Source: Sthenelais limicola (lineage: Eukaryota; Annelida; Polychaeta; Phyllodocida; Sigalionidae). Taken from it: a stretch of DNA of 64,000 nucleotides. The notes below the pieces were generated by a model. It was not told the DNA's origin, ran no database searches, and was given only the letters and a program-made list of their open reading frames with translations. Shown here piece by piece: positions 43,444 through 55,000 of the stretch. The position numbers and the translations under genes were made by a program. How positions within the stretch are numbered: position 1 is the stretch's first letter; every line of letters begins with the position of its first letter. The stretch covers positions 133,786,941 through 133,850,940 of the forward strand of contig OW804096.1 of assembly GCA_942159475.1 (NCBI GenBank). Direction: 5' to 3'.

Positions 43444-46400
43444 CTGAAAGAAAATGAAAAATATTTAAAATAAATAATAGAATAAAACAATCAGTGACAC
43501 AGCATGTTCGTTCTTCGAGGTAGTAACATTTTCCACAATTTTGCTCTTGAACTGACCTGTTCTCGTTCTTGTAGTTGTTGACATTGTTGTTGTTGTTAAG
43601 GTAGTTTCTGCCGGCACCATAGAAACCTGGGTGGTGGTAACCATAGTAAGGTTGATTGTAACTGTAAGGTACTAAGTTTACGGTACAGAAGTGTTGCTGA
43701 TCGTAGTGTTCGCCATAACGGTAGAACTCGTAGTCGTTGTTAGCGCTGCCGGGGGCGCATCTCTGCTCAGACTCCTGGCCACCGTTAGAGCACACTATAA
43801 AGGACTGGGAGTCCTTGTAGTAGAGACCGTCGTCTCCACATTTGCCTGTAAGTAAAACGTAAATTATAACAGTGTACAATATGATGTATTCACTGCTTAT
43901 ATATGGGTCAGATTTTCAGAAAATGTACAATTGGCACATTTAGGAAATTCTGCTAAATTTGACTAAAGCATAGTCAATACTTGGTATATCTGAGTATATT
44001 TCGTATTGGGTTGAGTCTATCAATCTGTTTGGTTAGGTTGAACGGTATTTTGAACTTTATTTTTGTCTGAAATTTGGGTTATTTGAGAAGATTGGTGAAG
44101 GTGAATTGTACATTTTCTGGTGACTTCACCCACATAACAAAAGGAAACAGCTAACACTCTCGTTTAAGACAGTGGCTAAGCTTCCTTCCTCTCTTCTTAT
44201 TCTTTGCCTCTTCCTCGTGTCGCACATGTGCGATTATTTGATGAATATTATTTTATCTCTATTATATCATCGTGAACCATTAGCACTCCATCACATGATC
44301 CGAGTGGTAAAATGGCTTTATACTTCTACAAACCTCACTTGTTTTATCATGATCATAGCCTCTCAGGTTGAATTGTCATAAATCACCAAACATGTACAGC
44401 TATATCCCAAAATAGAACTAGGGGCAGGTTAAAAAACCTGAGAAGGGGACTCTGTTATACCTAGTATAAATAAAATCTTTAAAAAAAAATATTGAGTGTA
44501 TTATGATAACACATTTTTGCATGAATTCACTTAATACACTTTACTATATATCCCCTAAACTTTGTATAACGCACCACAAGTAACTCCTTTATTGCTATTT
44601 TTCTTTTCAATAAAAAAAACCCCATTGCTTAACCAGATTGATGTTTACTCATGAGGAAATCTGGAAGATTAGGATCTTAATCAGAAGTAGGCTACGCCAG
44701 ATTTCTACACCACGAACGCACAAATTATTCTCATATATTAATTTTACAGTAAACTTGTGCCTAGAAATTAACATAGATACTAACCTATATTAATCACGCT
44801 ATTCACTTAATTTACTAACTTACTTATAATAAAAGTCCGAGTTTTTCAACAGGACATTTCTATGCTCAGCAGACGATCGACCGATTGCATTTCATTAATA
44901 ATGAATTCCAATCAATCGTCTGCAAGGTGAGCTATAGAACTCAGCTACCACTGTACCAGCTGCCCGGAAAGAATAATCGTTTTTCAGTCAGTTTTTTTAA
45001 GTGCCAAATTCCAATTGTGTCGATGTGGCATTCGGTTTTACCAAACAGGTCTAAGCTAGAATACAAAACTTAGATTCCTGAGCTTTTTAGGTGAACAGAA
45101 TTAGCAGAATTCATGCAGTCTGTCCACTTATATTAGAAAGTTGAACTACGCCCTCTGAAGCTCAGGCGACCTATGACCCGTTTCGACACCTGGTGTCAGC
45201 TAAGGACAACAGCCGGTGTGTCGGAAGGCGGGACACGCGCCAAGAAACTCGACTGTCATTGCCAAGACAAGGGACTAAAGTACATTCCTGACGACAGGTG
45301 GCAGCACATCCCTATCGGTCACAAGTTGAACTACGGTGAACTCATGTTCGTATTTGTTAAATGTCGTCTGGGTTATTGCTAACATTGCTGTCATATTATG
45401 TTGGCATCATGTTTTGACAGCTGCAAAACACAGGACTGATATTCCTGTAGAGACGCTGTTTATTACCTGTTTTGTTGGTATACCACCACGCAGATAAAGG
45501 TAAATAAGGTCTACTTTTTGTTTGGTTGAACCAACAAGACTAGTCTAGTCTATTAGTTGGTTCAACATGCAAAAAGGATTGCTGAACAGTCAAACTTTTA
45601 GTCAAACTAAACCTTAGTCAAACTTTTAATTTAGGTTCGATGAATTACAGTGAATTCAGGCTAAGGAGCGAGACAAAAGGACAAAGCGTGTACACATGGA
45701 CGATATATAAATGTTTTAATCAGAATTAAATTTTGTAGGCCTTTATCAAGGGGCATTTACATCAAAGTACTGCTTATTATCAAAACGTCGACCGTTGATG
45801 AAACAGATCTGTGTATTATTTTTAAATCTCAAATAAGCCACGGCAAAATGAATAATTCATTGTGGAGTATTGCGTGCAGAGTAAAATATAGGCCCCCAAA
45901 AAATAGGTGTGTTTCCGATTTACCCGCCCCCCCCCCCCCGCTACCTAGAAAAACCTTACCCTACCTAAAAAAAAATTGACCATCCCTGATTTTTTCCCCA
46001 TCATATCTTTTTTGGATTTTTTGACAAAAAAAGCTTATAAAAGCAGGAAAACGGGTTTTCCTAACCCGAAACTGTCAAAAAGCACATTTCCCATGTTCAA
46101 AACAACTATTGTTATGAAAAAGACATTTTTCTCAGCTCCTGGGAGGTGGTTTCAAAACAAAAAGAAATTAACAAAAAAAAAAATTACCACCCCCCTACCT
46201 AGTTTTCAGCCAGATAAATCGGAAACACACCTATTTTTTTTTGGCCCTAGGGACCGACTCAAAATAAAAGAAACACACTGTTTGTCAAGAGTCGACACAC
46301 ATAGGCCTAACTTGACTAAACTAAACTTGATTTGGACCCTGATAAAGTAATTGACTGTTAACCAAAAATATCCCCCCAAAAAGACCTATGAATTGGAGTA

Positions 46401-47172
46401 GGCCAAATCATCAAGACACAAGTCAGGCCTACTAAGTTCAGAAACGAAATACATGATATAAATAAATCAGTAAAGTCTAAGTCAATGTCCTATGCTGGTT
46501 TAAGATATTTGAATTCTTCGTGGTATTTGTGGTCACGTTCTATATATAGCCAGATCAGGACAATGTCATGTGCATAGATTATTGTGATTATTATGATTTG
46601 TAATTCCTGCACCCATGTCTAACTATGTACTCGATTTAAATGGATACAGGCACGAAGGAAGTTACATGTTCATACACATATGCATAGGCTAGAGAGGTGT
46701 CGCACAATTCTGCAAATAAGGCTAAGTAGGCTACTGTATACTGCAATTATTGGTTAAAATCTGTTCAATAGTTCTAAGCCCAGCAAACAAAACTGATTAT
46801 CAATTATACACCAAATATATAACCCCGGATCCTAGCCCAATAATAAATACACTTGCAATGAACGCCACTCGTTTATGCAATATTTTTGTCTGAATAAAAA
46901 TGATTAAATACAAAATACTTGAGTTACCAGCTACCGTTATTATTTTGGGCTTGCAAAGGCGAAACCTATACATAATGTGAACAATGACAATAACAAGGTC
47001 TACACAAATACCAATTTGCCATAGACACATATCCATTGAGTATTGTAGAAAAAAGATAATGAACAATAAAAAGAAGAAAAGCCTTACCTGGGAATCTTCC
47101 ATTATAGGGCATATCAGATGCGGTTGCCAGGGCAACCGTCACCATGACCACCAAACATCCTAGCACTTGCAT
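43263..47172 (-). CDS. Gene B: secreted protein, CBM14-like region plus Gly/Tyr-rich tail
   Basis: Predicted 184-aa extracellular protein in three exons: 47088-47172 (signal peptide MQVLGCLVVMVTVALATA), 43557-43845 (Cys region) and 43263-43443 (tail). Phases 1 and 2 join exactly; donors are GTAAGG and GTCAGT and both acceptors end in CAG. The Cys region has C-x15-C-x10-C-x23-C with aromatic residues between, resembling a reduced peritrophin-type chitin-binding (CBM14) domain, which normally has six cysteines. An Asn-rich linker follows, then a tail of YPYGFGFPYGFGFPSPYGY type. Such signal-peptide, chitin-binding, GY-rich layouts occur in molluscan shell and cuticle matrix proteins; that role is inferred. 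A TATA box lies 86 bp upstream of the start. Intron 1 (about 3.2 kb) hosts several mobile elements. Confidence 0.8.
43557..43845 (-). CDS. Gene B exon 2 (Cys region and Asn-rich linker)
   Basis: Begins KCGDDGLYYKDSQSFIVCSN and ends in NYLNNNNNVNNYKNENR. It is clearly richer in C/G at third codon positions than the surrounding intron. Confidence 0.8.
43905..44131. mobile_element. MITE family C in intron 1 of gene B
   Basis: Left TIR GGGTCAGATTTTCAGAAAAT intact. The right end reads CTGGTGACTTCACCC, sharing the 'tggtgactt' variant with the copy at 61-281, which suggests a common subfamily. Confidence 0.85.
44150..44491 (+). mobile_element. Truncated LINE 3' UTR (same family as 9331-14300)
   Basis: Contains both 3' UTR boxes ('aacactct...gtggctaagc' and 'cactccatcacatgatccga') and ends in 'agtataaataaaatctttaa', the terminus of the intact LINE. 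No ORF2 sequence remains. It lies in intron 1 of gene B, antisense to that gene. Confidence 0.75.
45173..45382 (+). CDS. Orphan GC3-rich small ORF, Cys-containing
   Basis: A 69-codon frame with ATG and stop, opposite to gene B inside its first intron. From about codon 25 it strongly prefers C or G at third positions (for example GAC, TGC, AAG, TAC, CAC, ATC), unlike the AT-rich intron. The end of the product reads KKLDCHCQDKGLKYIPDDRW to FVFVKCRLGYC, with a C-x-C and a C-x4-C. The frame is open upstream of the ATG back to a TAG. No signal peptide is present, so it might be the last exon of a secreted Cys-rich protein or an old coding relic. I recognise no family. Confidence 0.4.
   Translation: MTRFDTWCQLRTTAGVSEGGTRAKKLDCHCQDKGLKYIPDDRWQHIPIGHKLNYGELMFVFVKCRLGYC
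45891..46247. mobile_element. MITE family G with poly-C tract
   Basis: TIRs of about 32 bp: 'ggcccccaaaaaataggtgt' with 'gtttccgattta' at the left, and the inverse at 46215-46247. TA flanks both sides, as in Tc1/mariner-like MITEs. An uninterrupted C run (about 45927-45940) sits just inside the left TIR. The ORF at 45976-46350 is a product of A/T runs and is not credible. It lies in intron 1 of gene B. Confidence 0.8.
47088..47172 (-). CDS. Gene B exon 1 (signal peptide)
   Basis: ATG at 47172-47170; 28 codons plus one base to the GTAAGG donor. Leader followed by SDMPYNGRFP. Confidence 0.8.
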
Positions 47173-47257
47173 GTCTGTTTTTCTCCTCTTTCAGTAAAGA
47201 CTTCTGTTCAAGCTCAGGTGGAAATCACAATTGTCCTGCCTCTCCCAAGGCCCTTTG

Positions 47258-47265
47258 CTTTTATA
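47258..47265 (-). promoter_or_regulatory. TATA box of gene B
   Basis: TATAAAAG on the minus strand, 86-93 bp upstream of the ATG. With a start about 30 bp downstream it would give a 5' UTR of 50-60 bases. Confidence 0.55.
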
Positions 47266-50200
47266 CCAGAGACCTTTGCCAAAAGCCTCACAAACTGTTA
47301 CCGTGGTTACATTCCCTGCCCACCATTGTTACTCCTTGTCTACCATCATTCATCCGGGACCTCAATAAATGGGGGAGGGGGCTGGGATCCTCCACACCTT
47401 TGTTTTCATTTATTGTTCCCTCATTTTGTTCCCTTCTTTTCATTCTCCTCTTTATCTATCTATCCAGTGTGTAATTAGCCCATGGGAAATTCATAAATTA
47501 ATTACATGCTTCTCGCCAACGTATAAAAAAAGTGTGTCAATGTGGCCTTAAAATATTTAGTAAATTTCATTTTAATCACCAAACCAAATTTTTGCACTCT
47601 ATAGTAATACAATACTTAATTTCATAACTACCTTCAAGTGTGTGAGGTAATCAATGCTTAAATTGTTAACTCTAAAGACTAAATGAATGTTTCCCACACC
47701 CTCATATTTTCACCTTTATACCAGATGCCCTTTACAAAACAGACATGATTCATATGAGCGATGAACAACAGTACAATTTGTGCCATCGGAGGTGTTTTAG
47801 CGAACATATATTTGATGAATCAGCCTCATATGTTTCAAGCCAACCCAGCTCTGACTCTTAATGGGGAGTTCCAACTTGGGTGTGATTGCATGATTTGTGT
47901 CATTCATAACATAACACTTGACCAATAAGCTCACCAACTCATCTTCAAGACAGGATCTCCTGAATACTTTATAATACTTTTTGTGTGCTATTATTCATTC
48001 TGTGATATAGGCTAGTGTAGGTTTGATATGAAGGTATTTATTCGACGACACACATTACATCGAAGACGGTATTCTCAGTGGTAACATACCATAATAATTA
48101 AAATAGAATAGCGATATCAAAACGTTAATAATTCAAAGTTGCATGTAATAATATTCAATCAAAATACGCTTAATTTACCACATATTAGTGAGAAATATTT
48201 GGATAGAAACAAAAGAAGCTATCTTAAATGTATTACATATTCCAATTGGAACATGAAATATAGCTAACCACAAGTCTATGTCATGATGACCAAAGTAGTG
48301 TCAGATAATATTAAATAAAATAATGAATATGAAAATATATTAATACATCTTACTTCTGGAAAAAAGGAATGTCGAAAAGATCTCTATTTCATTTGGCTTG
48401 TTCCTTCTTTACAATGGACACTATACTATTAGCAATACTAAATCCATTTAAATTTTAATGGTTGGCACTTTGGTATACTTGTCTAGTATTGATATTTGTA
48501 TGCTAATAAACAATGTGAATAAATTATAGTGCTTTTATTAGGTTATTACATACTAAAACTGTATAGTTTATCGTTCATTCGGCTTCACTTGGGATCTAAA
48601 CAGACTTGTAGACTGAACAAGTTTACGACTTTGACCACTCTTCATTACCAATAACACCAGTTATATTTCTTGTGCATTTATTTCCTTTAGATTTCAATGG
48701 TAATAAATGATTTATTTGAATCTCACCCGTTCTTGGAAGCGATATCTTTTCATGTAACTTTTTTGTCACCGCTAAATCTGTGTAATACAGATTTCGAGGC
48801 AAACTTTCATACATTTCCCCTTGCTAAATGGACGCATGCCAAGAGAGAGTGAAACCTTCACAGACCATCTGTCGCCATCCCTGTTGACACGAACGCTCTG
48901 TGACGTCACGACCTCTATTATCATACACATTAATATTACATTCAAATGAGAAAACGAATTTCTCGCTTATGTCGTTCTCTCTGGCAGCTATAATCAATCT
49001 CTTTGTGACAAAACATTTATTATAATTTTTTCAATTCGTGCTTGAGTACATAATGAGTAATATTTCGCCTCAGAATTTTGAGTTTAGTTATTTATATTTC
49101 TTGTTTAAATACTGTAATTAAAATGGTCAAGTGTTAAATATTGGTTGAAAAATGGGTGTGTTCGTGATCGGTGCCAATGTTTGTACTTGGAATTGGGAGT
49201 TTCTGTCAGATGCCGGTGAGAATATGTCACGAATGACCGTAATATCATTAAAAACAGGATCATACTGCGCAACACGATTTTTTAATAGTATTTCTTTGAT
49301 TGTGATCATTTGTAAGTTGGTCTGTTACATATGTGACTCTTTTCATGACATACGCAGATGGCGTTTTAAGGCTACGCAATTTCTACTTAGTGTGGCGACT
49401 ATGACTTGCAATCCGAAATCTAACCAATAAGCAAAATTAAACAATACTAGCAAAATGTCCATGCACCTATGATCTAATAGAACAAAAGTTATTAATTGTG
49501 TTCACCAATATTAATAAGGAAATCATGAAGTAAAAGAAATCCAAACAAAAATGTCTGATTGCTTTAGTGAATATATTATACTTTTATCAAAAAGCGTATT
49601 TAACATTTTCTTTAAGTTGGTCATTATCATATGCTTATTCGACATATAGACTAGTCAGTGTTGAATCGCCGAATCCCAACGAACCTTTTTCCACTCCTAG
49701 AAACCTTATCGGTAATGACATATTATCAGTAATGATCATATTTTCAAAACTTTATCACGAAGACTGTCTATTCCTGAGGTAATAAGTATATTGATAGGAC
49801 TTTATTTAAGTAGATGTAACCATTTAATGAGGCAGAAAATTTACTAGTTTTCTTTGTTTTCTTAACACACCTTTATTTTCATGACTAGTTGTTTCTGATT
49901 CAAACCAACTGAGAAGATAGATAGATAGGAGGCGGGACTATCTTTTTTTAAAAAAACCATAACATTTTGAATTTTGACCATTGTTTTAAACAAGAGAATT
50001 ACTTGTACTTAAGACGAAACTTTAAGCCCAAAGGAGATGATATCGAATAAAAGGAAAATACTCAGCGTTTTCCAGGAGTCAAAAGGTTTATATAGTCCAG
50101 GGTAAACATTTTCTATGTTGAGGGGTCGAACTGGAAACACGCCTGTTTTTCTTGCCTGAGTTGAAGATACTGGTTATGTTTTTCGAAATTTATACTATAA

Positions 50201-51497
50201 AGATCGAGGGGTGTCGTGCTTGGGGCATGAGTCGGGGTTTGGTGTAGCTATGGGGTGTCTGTACTGGGTTAATTGGTCTCTCAGTTACTTAAAACATATT
50301 GGTGAACACAATTAAATACTTTTGTTAAAACATAAAGATAAGACAATCATCATATAACACTTCCAAGGAAAAAATGTATGACTACTACACAGTAAATATT
50401 CATTCTAGATCAAGGCATCTTAGATTTTAGTCTTCTTCTTTACCTACTATTATATAACACTACATAATATAATTCTCCGTCGGTTATAATTATAAAAGAT
50501 CCAGAAATATTTAGTCTTTTTTTATTTTCGGCGATAGAGACACGAAGAAAATGGCTGGGGCAATTGTGAAAAGATGACCACCAGTTCTGCTATGTCTAGT
50601 TATGATCTGACACCAACAGAAACAGAGAGAACAAGAATCTAGTTAGGACAGCAGCCTTGGCCTAGACATATCACACATTGTACCTGCGCTACACCTGCTA
50701 TCGTTTACCAATAGCCGGCTGTACCATGCTAATGTTAACATTAATCCATAAAGGGTCAGTGGAGAAATATGCAAGTGAAATGTGAAACGAGATGGAGGAG
50801 TCACAGCTTTTTATTCTTTTGTCCCCACATTGTAGACATGGAGAGGATTCCAAGGTACATTCTCTCTTTTATATAGCGATGGGTAGAGGTGTGATACATT
50901 GGCCAAATTGCTAATACCCAAGTGTTAAATGATTTTGTAAATCTAGAAATCTTTAACTCTTAAATTGAGGCATATGTCTATTTCTCCATGTCCATGAATG
51001 AGATTAGTTACTAATGTATACACAAACTTCTATTTATACATGTATTCATTTATTCGTTTATTCCATGAATTGGTGAATTATTCCAATATTTTATTCTAAT
51101 TTTATATTTAGAGAGAAATAGAACATTATCCTCCACCAGACCTAGGTCTAATGTGCGCAGAACATCCCAAGGTAGTGTAAGTTCAAGGTTAAATTTCGAA
51201 ATTGTAATTCAACCAATGCCTCCCTGGTCAATACTTCGTGTCCAGAGGATATTTGAAATTTCTTTCTTAGGGTAACTCATTTGATGGCTTTAAAGGAAAA
51301 CTCTTTCAACGAAAACTGGCATCAATTCTCTGTCGGTGCCCATATGTCCTATTAGTTGTCTGCTGTGTTGTGTGTTAACATAGAATGCCATGTACTAAAT
51401 AATAACCCACTTTACACTCTTGGTTAAGAAGATCTTAATGAAATAGAATACAATCTATATTGCTCCTATAGCTGCCTGAAAAAAAATGGAATTGAAA
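47266..51497. other. Intergenic between genes B and C; no supported gene
   Basis: About 4.2 kb of AT-rich DNA. A second string resembling the gene B promoter ('ctttataccagatgcccttt') lies near 47715. A TGACGTCA palindrome occurs at 48901-48908. ORFs at 48623-48814 and 49127-49782 show no recognisable family or convincing splice context. Confidence 0.4.
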
Positions 51498-51503
51498 TTT
51501 ATT
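51498..51503 (-). promoter_or_regulatory. Polyadenylation signal of gene C
   Basis: AATAAA on the minus strand about 232 bp after the predicted stop of gene C at 51735. Confidence 0.45.
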
Positions 51504-51734
51504 TTAATAGCTCCATCTTACATTAATTTTCTGTTTCTTTCAAATATAAATTAAGTAATTTACAATAAATACTGCTGATACTTCACTGATACAATTAAAA
51601 ATCATGGTGTTTTTTCTCTGAGACACAATTTCTCCTAGTCCAACAGCTCTAACACGGCCTCTAATTTCAGAGATTGTTAAATTGACTTGTAGGACAATGG
51701 CTAAGAATTCATTGTATAATATCGTTGAAAGAAA

Positions 51735-52015
51735 TTAAAGCAGGATAATGAAATCTACCTCTGTTTCAGCAAGTCTATGATAAGTTCCAAAGAATTTGTT
51801 ATCTGGATCCAGTACAGCCTGCATACTGCCCCCAGTATACCAGGTGCAGAGTTTGGTGATGGAATTATAGTTGTAGATCTCACAGCCAGCTCTGATGCAC
51901 TCAAAGGAACAGTCTGTTATTCTCTGGACCACTTTGCTACCAGTTGTATCAGGTGTAATAATATCCATTCTGTAGCCTGTCCAGCCTTTCATTGCTCTGT
52001 TCCAGCCATAAAAAT
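51735..52015 (-). CDS. Gene C exon 4 (PAN/Apple domain)
   Basis: Starts after 'ttttgtattcag' with DFYGWNRAMKGWTGYRMDII and ends AETEVDFIILL, stop. Cys pattern C-x3-C-x4-C-x11-C matches the PAN core. Confidence 0.8.
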
Positions 52016-55000
52016 CTGAATACAAAATTAGAGTTGGGTTAATCTAACAAGAGGAAAACAATTCAGGACTGAGGGAAACTGGTCTTAATAGAGGGTGGTC
52101 TCTATAGAGAGTTGGTCTTTATGTGAGGTTCCACTGTATGTCATTGACCTCCATTGATGCAGCATGAACTCCCTTCCTTTAACACATCATCAATCACTTA
52201 TAGATAGTTCTTCTAGTAGTCATTTATAGATCTAATGAATTACTTTTGTAATACTTCGAAAGTTAATAAGCGTTATAAGTAGGAAAGGCCCACAAAATAC
52301 AACCTTTAAATTGACAACCTGTACATTATTTATAAATTCTTATTGCCTTTATTTGGATGATCAAATCAGTTGGTGATAATTAATTAAATTTTTGTTTAAG
52401 GCAATAAAAATATGAGGATATACTGCAGAACAGATTGTCCAAAAAGGTACAATAGGGAGTTTAATTAATCAATTAATAAAAGTGTCCTACAGTAGGTATT
52501 TCGACTCTGCTTGACCAGTCCAACTTTGAATAGGTATATTGAAGGTTCCCAGTAATACCTATTTTCTCCACAATTTTTTAAGAAAAACACATTAAGTGAT
52601 TGCTTTGGTGTAATTTGATTAAAGAACTCCAATAAAGGATCATTTGGATTTTCCATTCATGATGTCTTGCCCATCTTGCATATCTTTTCTAACTTTATAA
52701 GATTGAATTGTGAATTGAATAATCAAGATCTTTCCCTACATTAATTAATCTCCTCAAGAATGTTTTGTTTCATATGATATTAGTTAGAGCTAATGAAGGC
52801 TTCCATTTATATATCATGAAAGGGATACCTGTTCCAAATATCCATGTACCATGGAATTTATTCTTGTTAGCTAGAAAGAGATGTTTGACTGTGAGTGGTG
52901 TGCTATCAGTCCATGAAAGTATCTGGTTTTGGCCAGTGGTTGATCCTCTACCAAGTTTTATGACTCCACTTGTCCAGGTGATCCAGAATGATGAGAACAT
53001 GGTTTTATCCACATAAGGTCCACTTTCATCTAGCGCTGCATAAGTACTTTCACAAGATGAACAAGAAGCTCTCAATGCAGTTTTAGTGTTAGACCAGCCA
53101 CCTGCATGGACCAAAATATAATATTTAATGGATATACTTTTTTAATTCTTTTACCCTCTTTGGATACTGGATGAGAGCTGTTACATATTGTGTGAGTCTG
53201 GACCAATCGGCGACAATGGCATAATTAATTAATTATGCTTGCATAAAACCCAAGCAAGAAGCATTGCCACATTCCGCCATCGGCGAATACATTTGTACTG
53301 TACAACTTCCTCCATGATCAGGGAACCCACTCTATTTCTCATTGTCCAATACCAACAAGTTACATGACTGCCTAAGTTAGAGCCTTAGGGAGAGATTGGA
53401 CCAAGATTTTTTAGCTCTTACTGGTATAATTAGTGCATAACAGACCTCTCACATTCACCCTTTATCTCCATGAGGACGTCGAAATCAGACATTGTTGTGG
53501 TCCTTATACCTTGTGGCAATGTGGTAAACTAACAGCAAGTGCCAGGAATGGTTTCTCACCCTCCCACGAGGTAGCGCCACCAGCAGCACCAGCCAAAATA
53601 AACCTCTGCTGGCCTCTGACTCTGGAGTGGACGGCATCGGCGATGCGTCCACATGGATTAAAGCTAAAAAAATAAATGATTTTGGACGCGTCGGGAGACG
53701 CCATAGGGGGGAGGGAAGCAGGTGGGGTGTTGATAGTGTTAATCAACAAAAACAATCTTTATTTATTTATTTATTTATGAACATAAATTAACCCAAGACT
53801 TTGCGCCCCCAGCGCCCACCTGGTGCCATCATACCCTCTGGTCCAGATTCTCAGATATGGGAAACAAATTTTTTTTTCATTCAGCGGTCGTGCAGGTTAG
53901 GTGTTACAAGCTTTGTCTACCTATATATTTAATGGATATGTTTATATTTACTGGCAATAAGTTCATCTAATCTCAAGCCCTCTTAAACTTATTCTTAAAA
54001 CAAGAAAGAAATCATTGGCATAAGTAGCCTGACTTTCAGTTTTATTATGGAGCTTCTTATTAGAGCTTGACTTGCCTTGCAGGCATGGTAGTTTGTTTCT
54101 TCATCAAAGGTAAGCTATTGAGTAATATTAACTATTAAGAGAAGTGTGGTCCTTTGAAACAGACAACTATCTATTAGGGGTGTCTTCCTATTTTAGTTTT
54201 ATGTGGGTTTATTCATCATACTCTCAACAAAACACACAAATATTATGGAGGGGCACATCAGTCATCAGAACTTTCCATCATAAATGCATAATAAAGCTAA
54301 CCTACAATAATTGTGTCTCTAAATTCCTTCTTCCTTCTTCCAATATGTATATAGTAATAGTTAAACAATGAAGACGAGAATGGCACTGGAGTGACGGTCG
54401 AGTGACCGCCCCTAATTTATTCAAGAAAAAAGAAAAACATTTCCTGGACCTTAACATATAAAGATACATATGGATCTACTCCCTATACCTCTAGTCCATT
54501 AGTGCAATCACTAGGTTTGCATTGTGAATGATGTTTGTCTTTAAGGAAGTACCAAACAACTATCACGATAAGTGCATAGCATTTAAATTTGTTTTCATTT
54601 GCAAACCAGTTTCTAAAATAATATGCAGAGTCTTCTGCTAATAATATCTACCGGTATCTGTGCTAATATTAATAATTGTATCAGCTGATACATCATGAAG
54701 AAGATACATTGCAAAACATACTACAATGCCAGAATATATAAACTAGACTTTTGACAGTGACACATAAATCATGGGTTTAGGGTGATGAACTGAAATTCTA
54801 CACATGTTATATTATGATATCTATGGGTTAGTGGGTAAAGTACCTCTACCTATAATCTTCAGGTGAAAGTTTCAGGCATGGAGACAACTGATAAAGAATT
54901 GGTAGTTGCTTTTTTATCATCTTCCAATTATCTTTTATCTTCTTGGGTATGGCCCAAACCTGTGCACTGATATCAACACACTGGCCTAAGTGAATTCTTG

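Noticed and set aside
45976..46350. 124-codon ORF over the family G MITE
   Set aside because: Lys/Phe/Pro-rich from A, T and C runs; lies inside a TIR element.
48623..48814. 63-codon minus-strand ORF with coding-like texture
   Set aside because: No family, no acceptor that fits, and no partner exon found; too little support.
53433..53755. Overlapping ORFs on both strands in gene C intron 2
   Set aside because: Neither has recognisable motifs; the region looks like a repeat with a (TTTA)n end.
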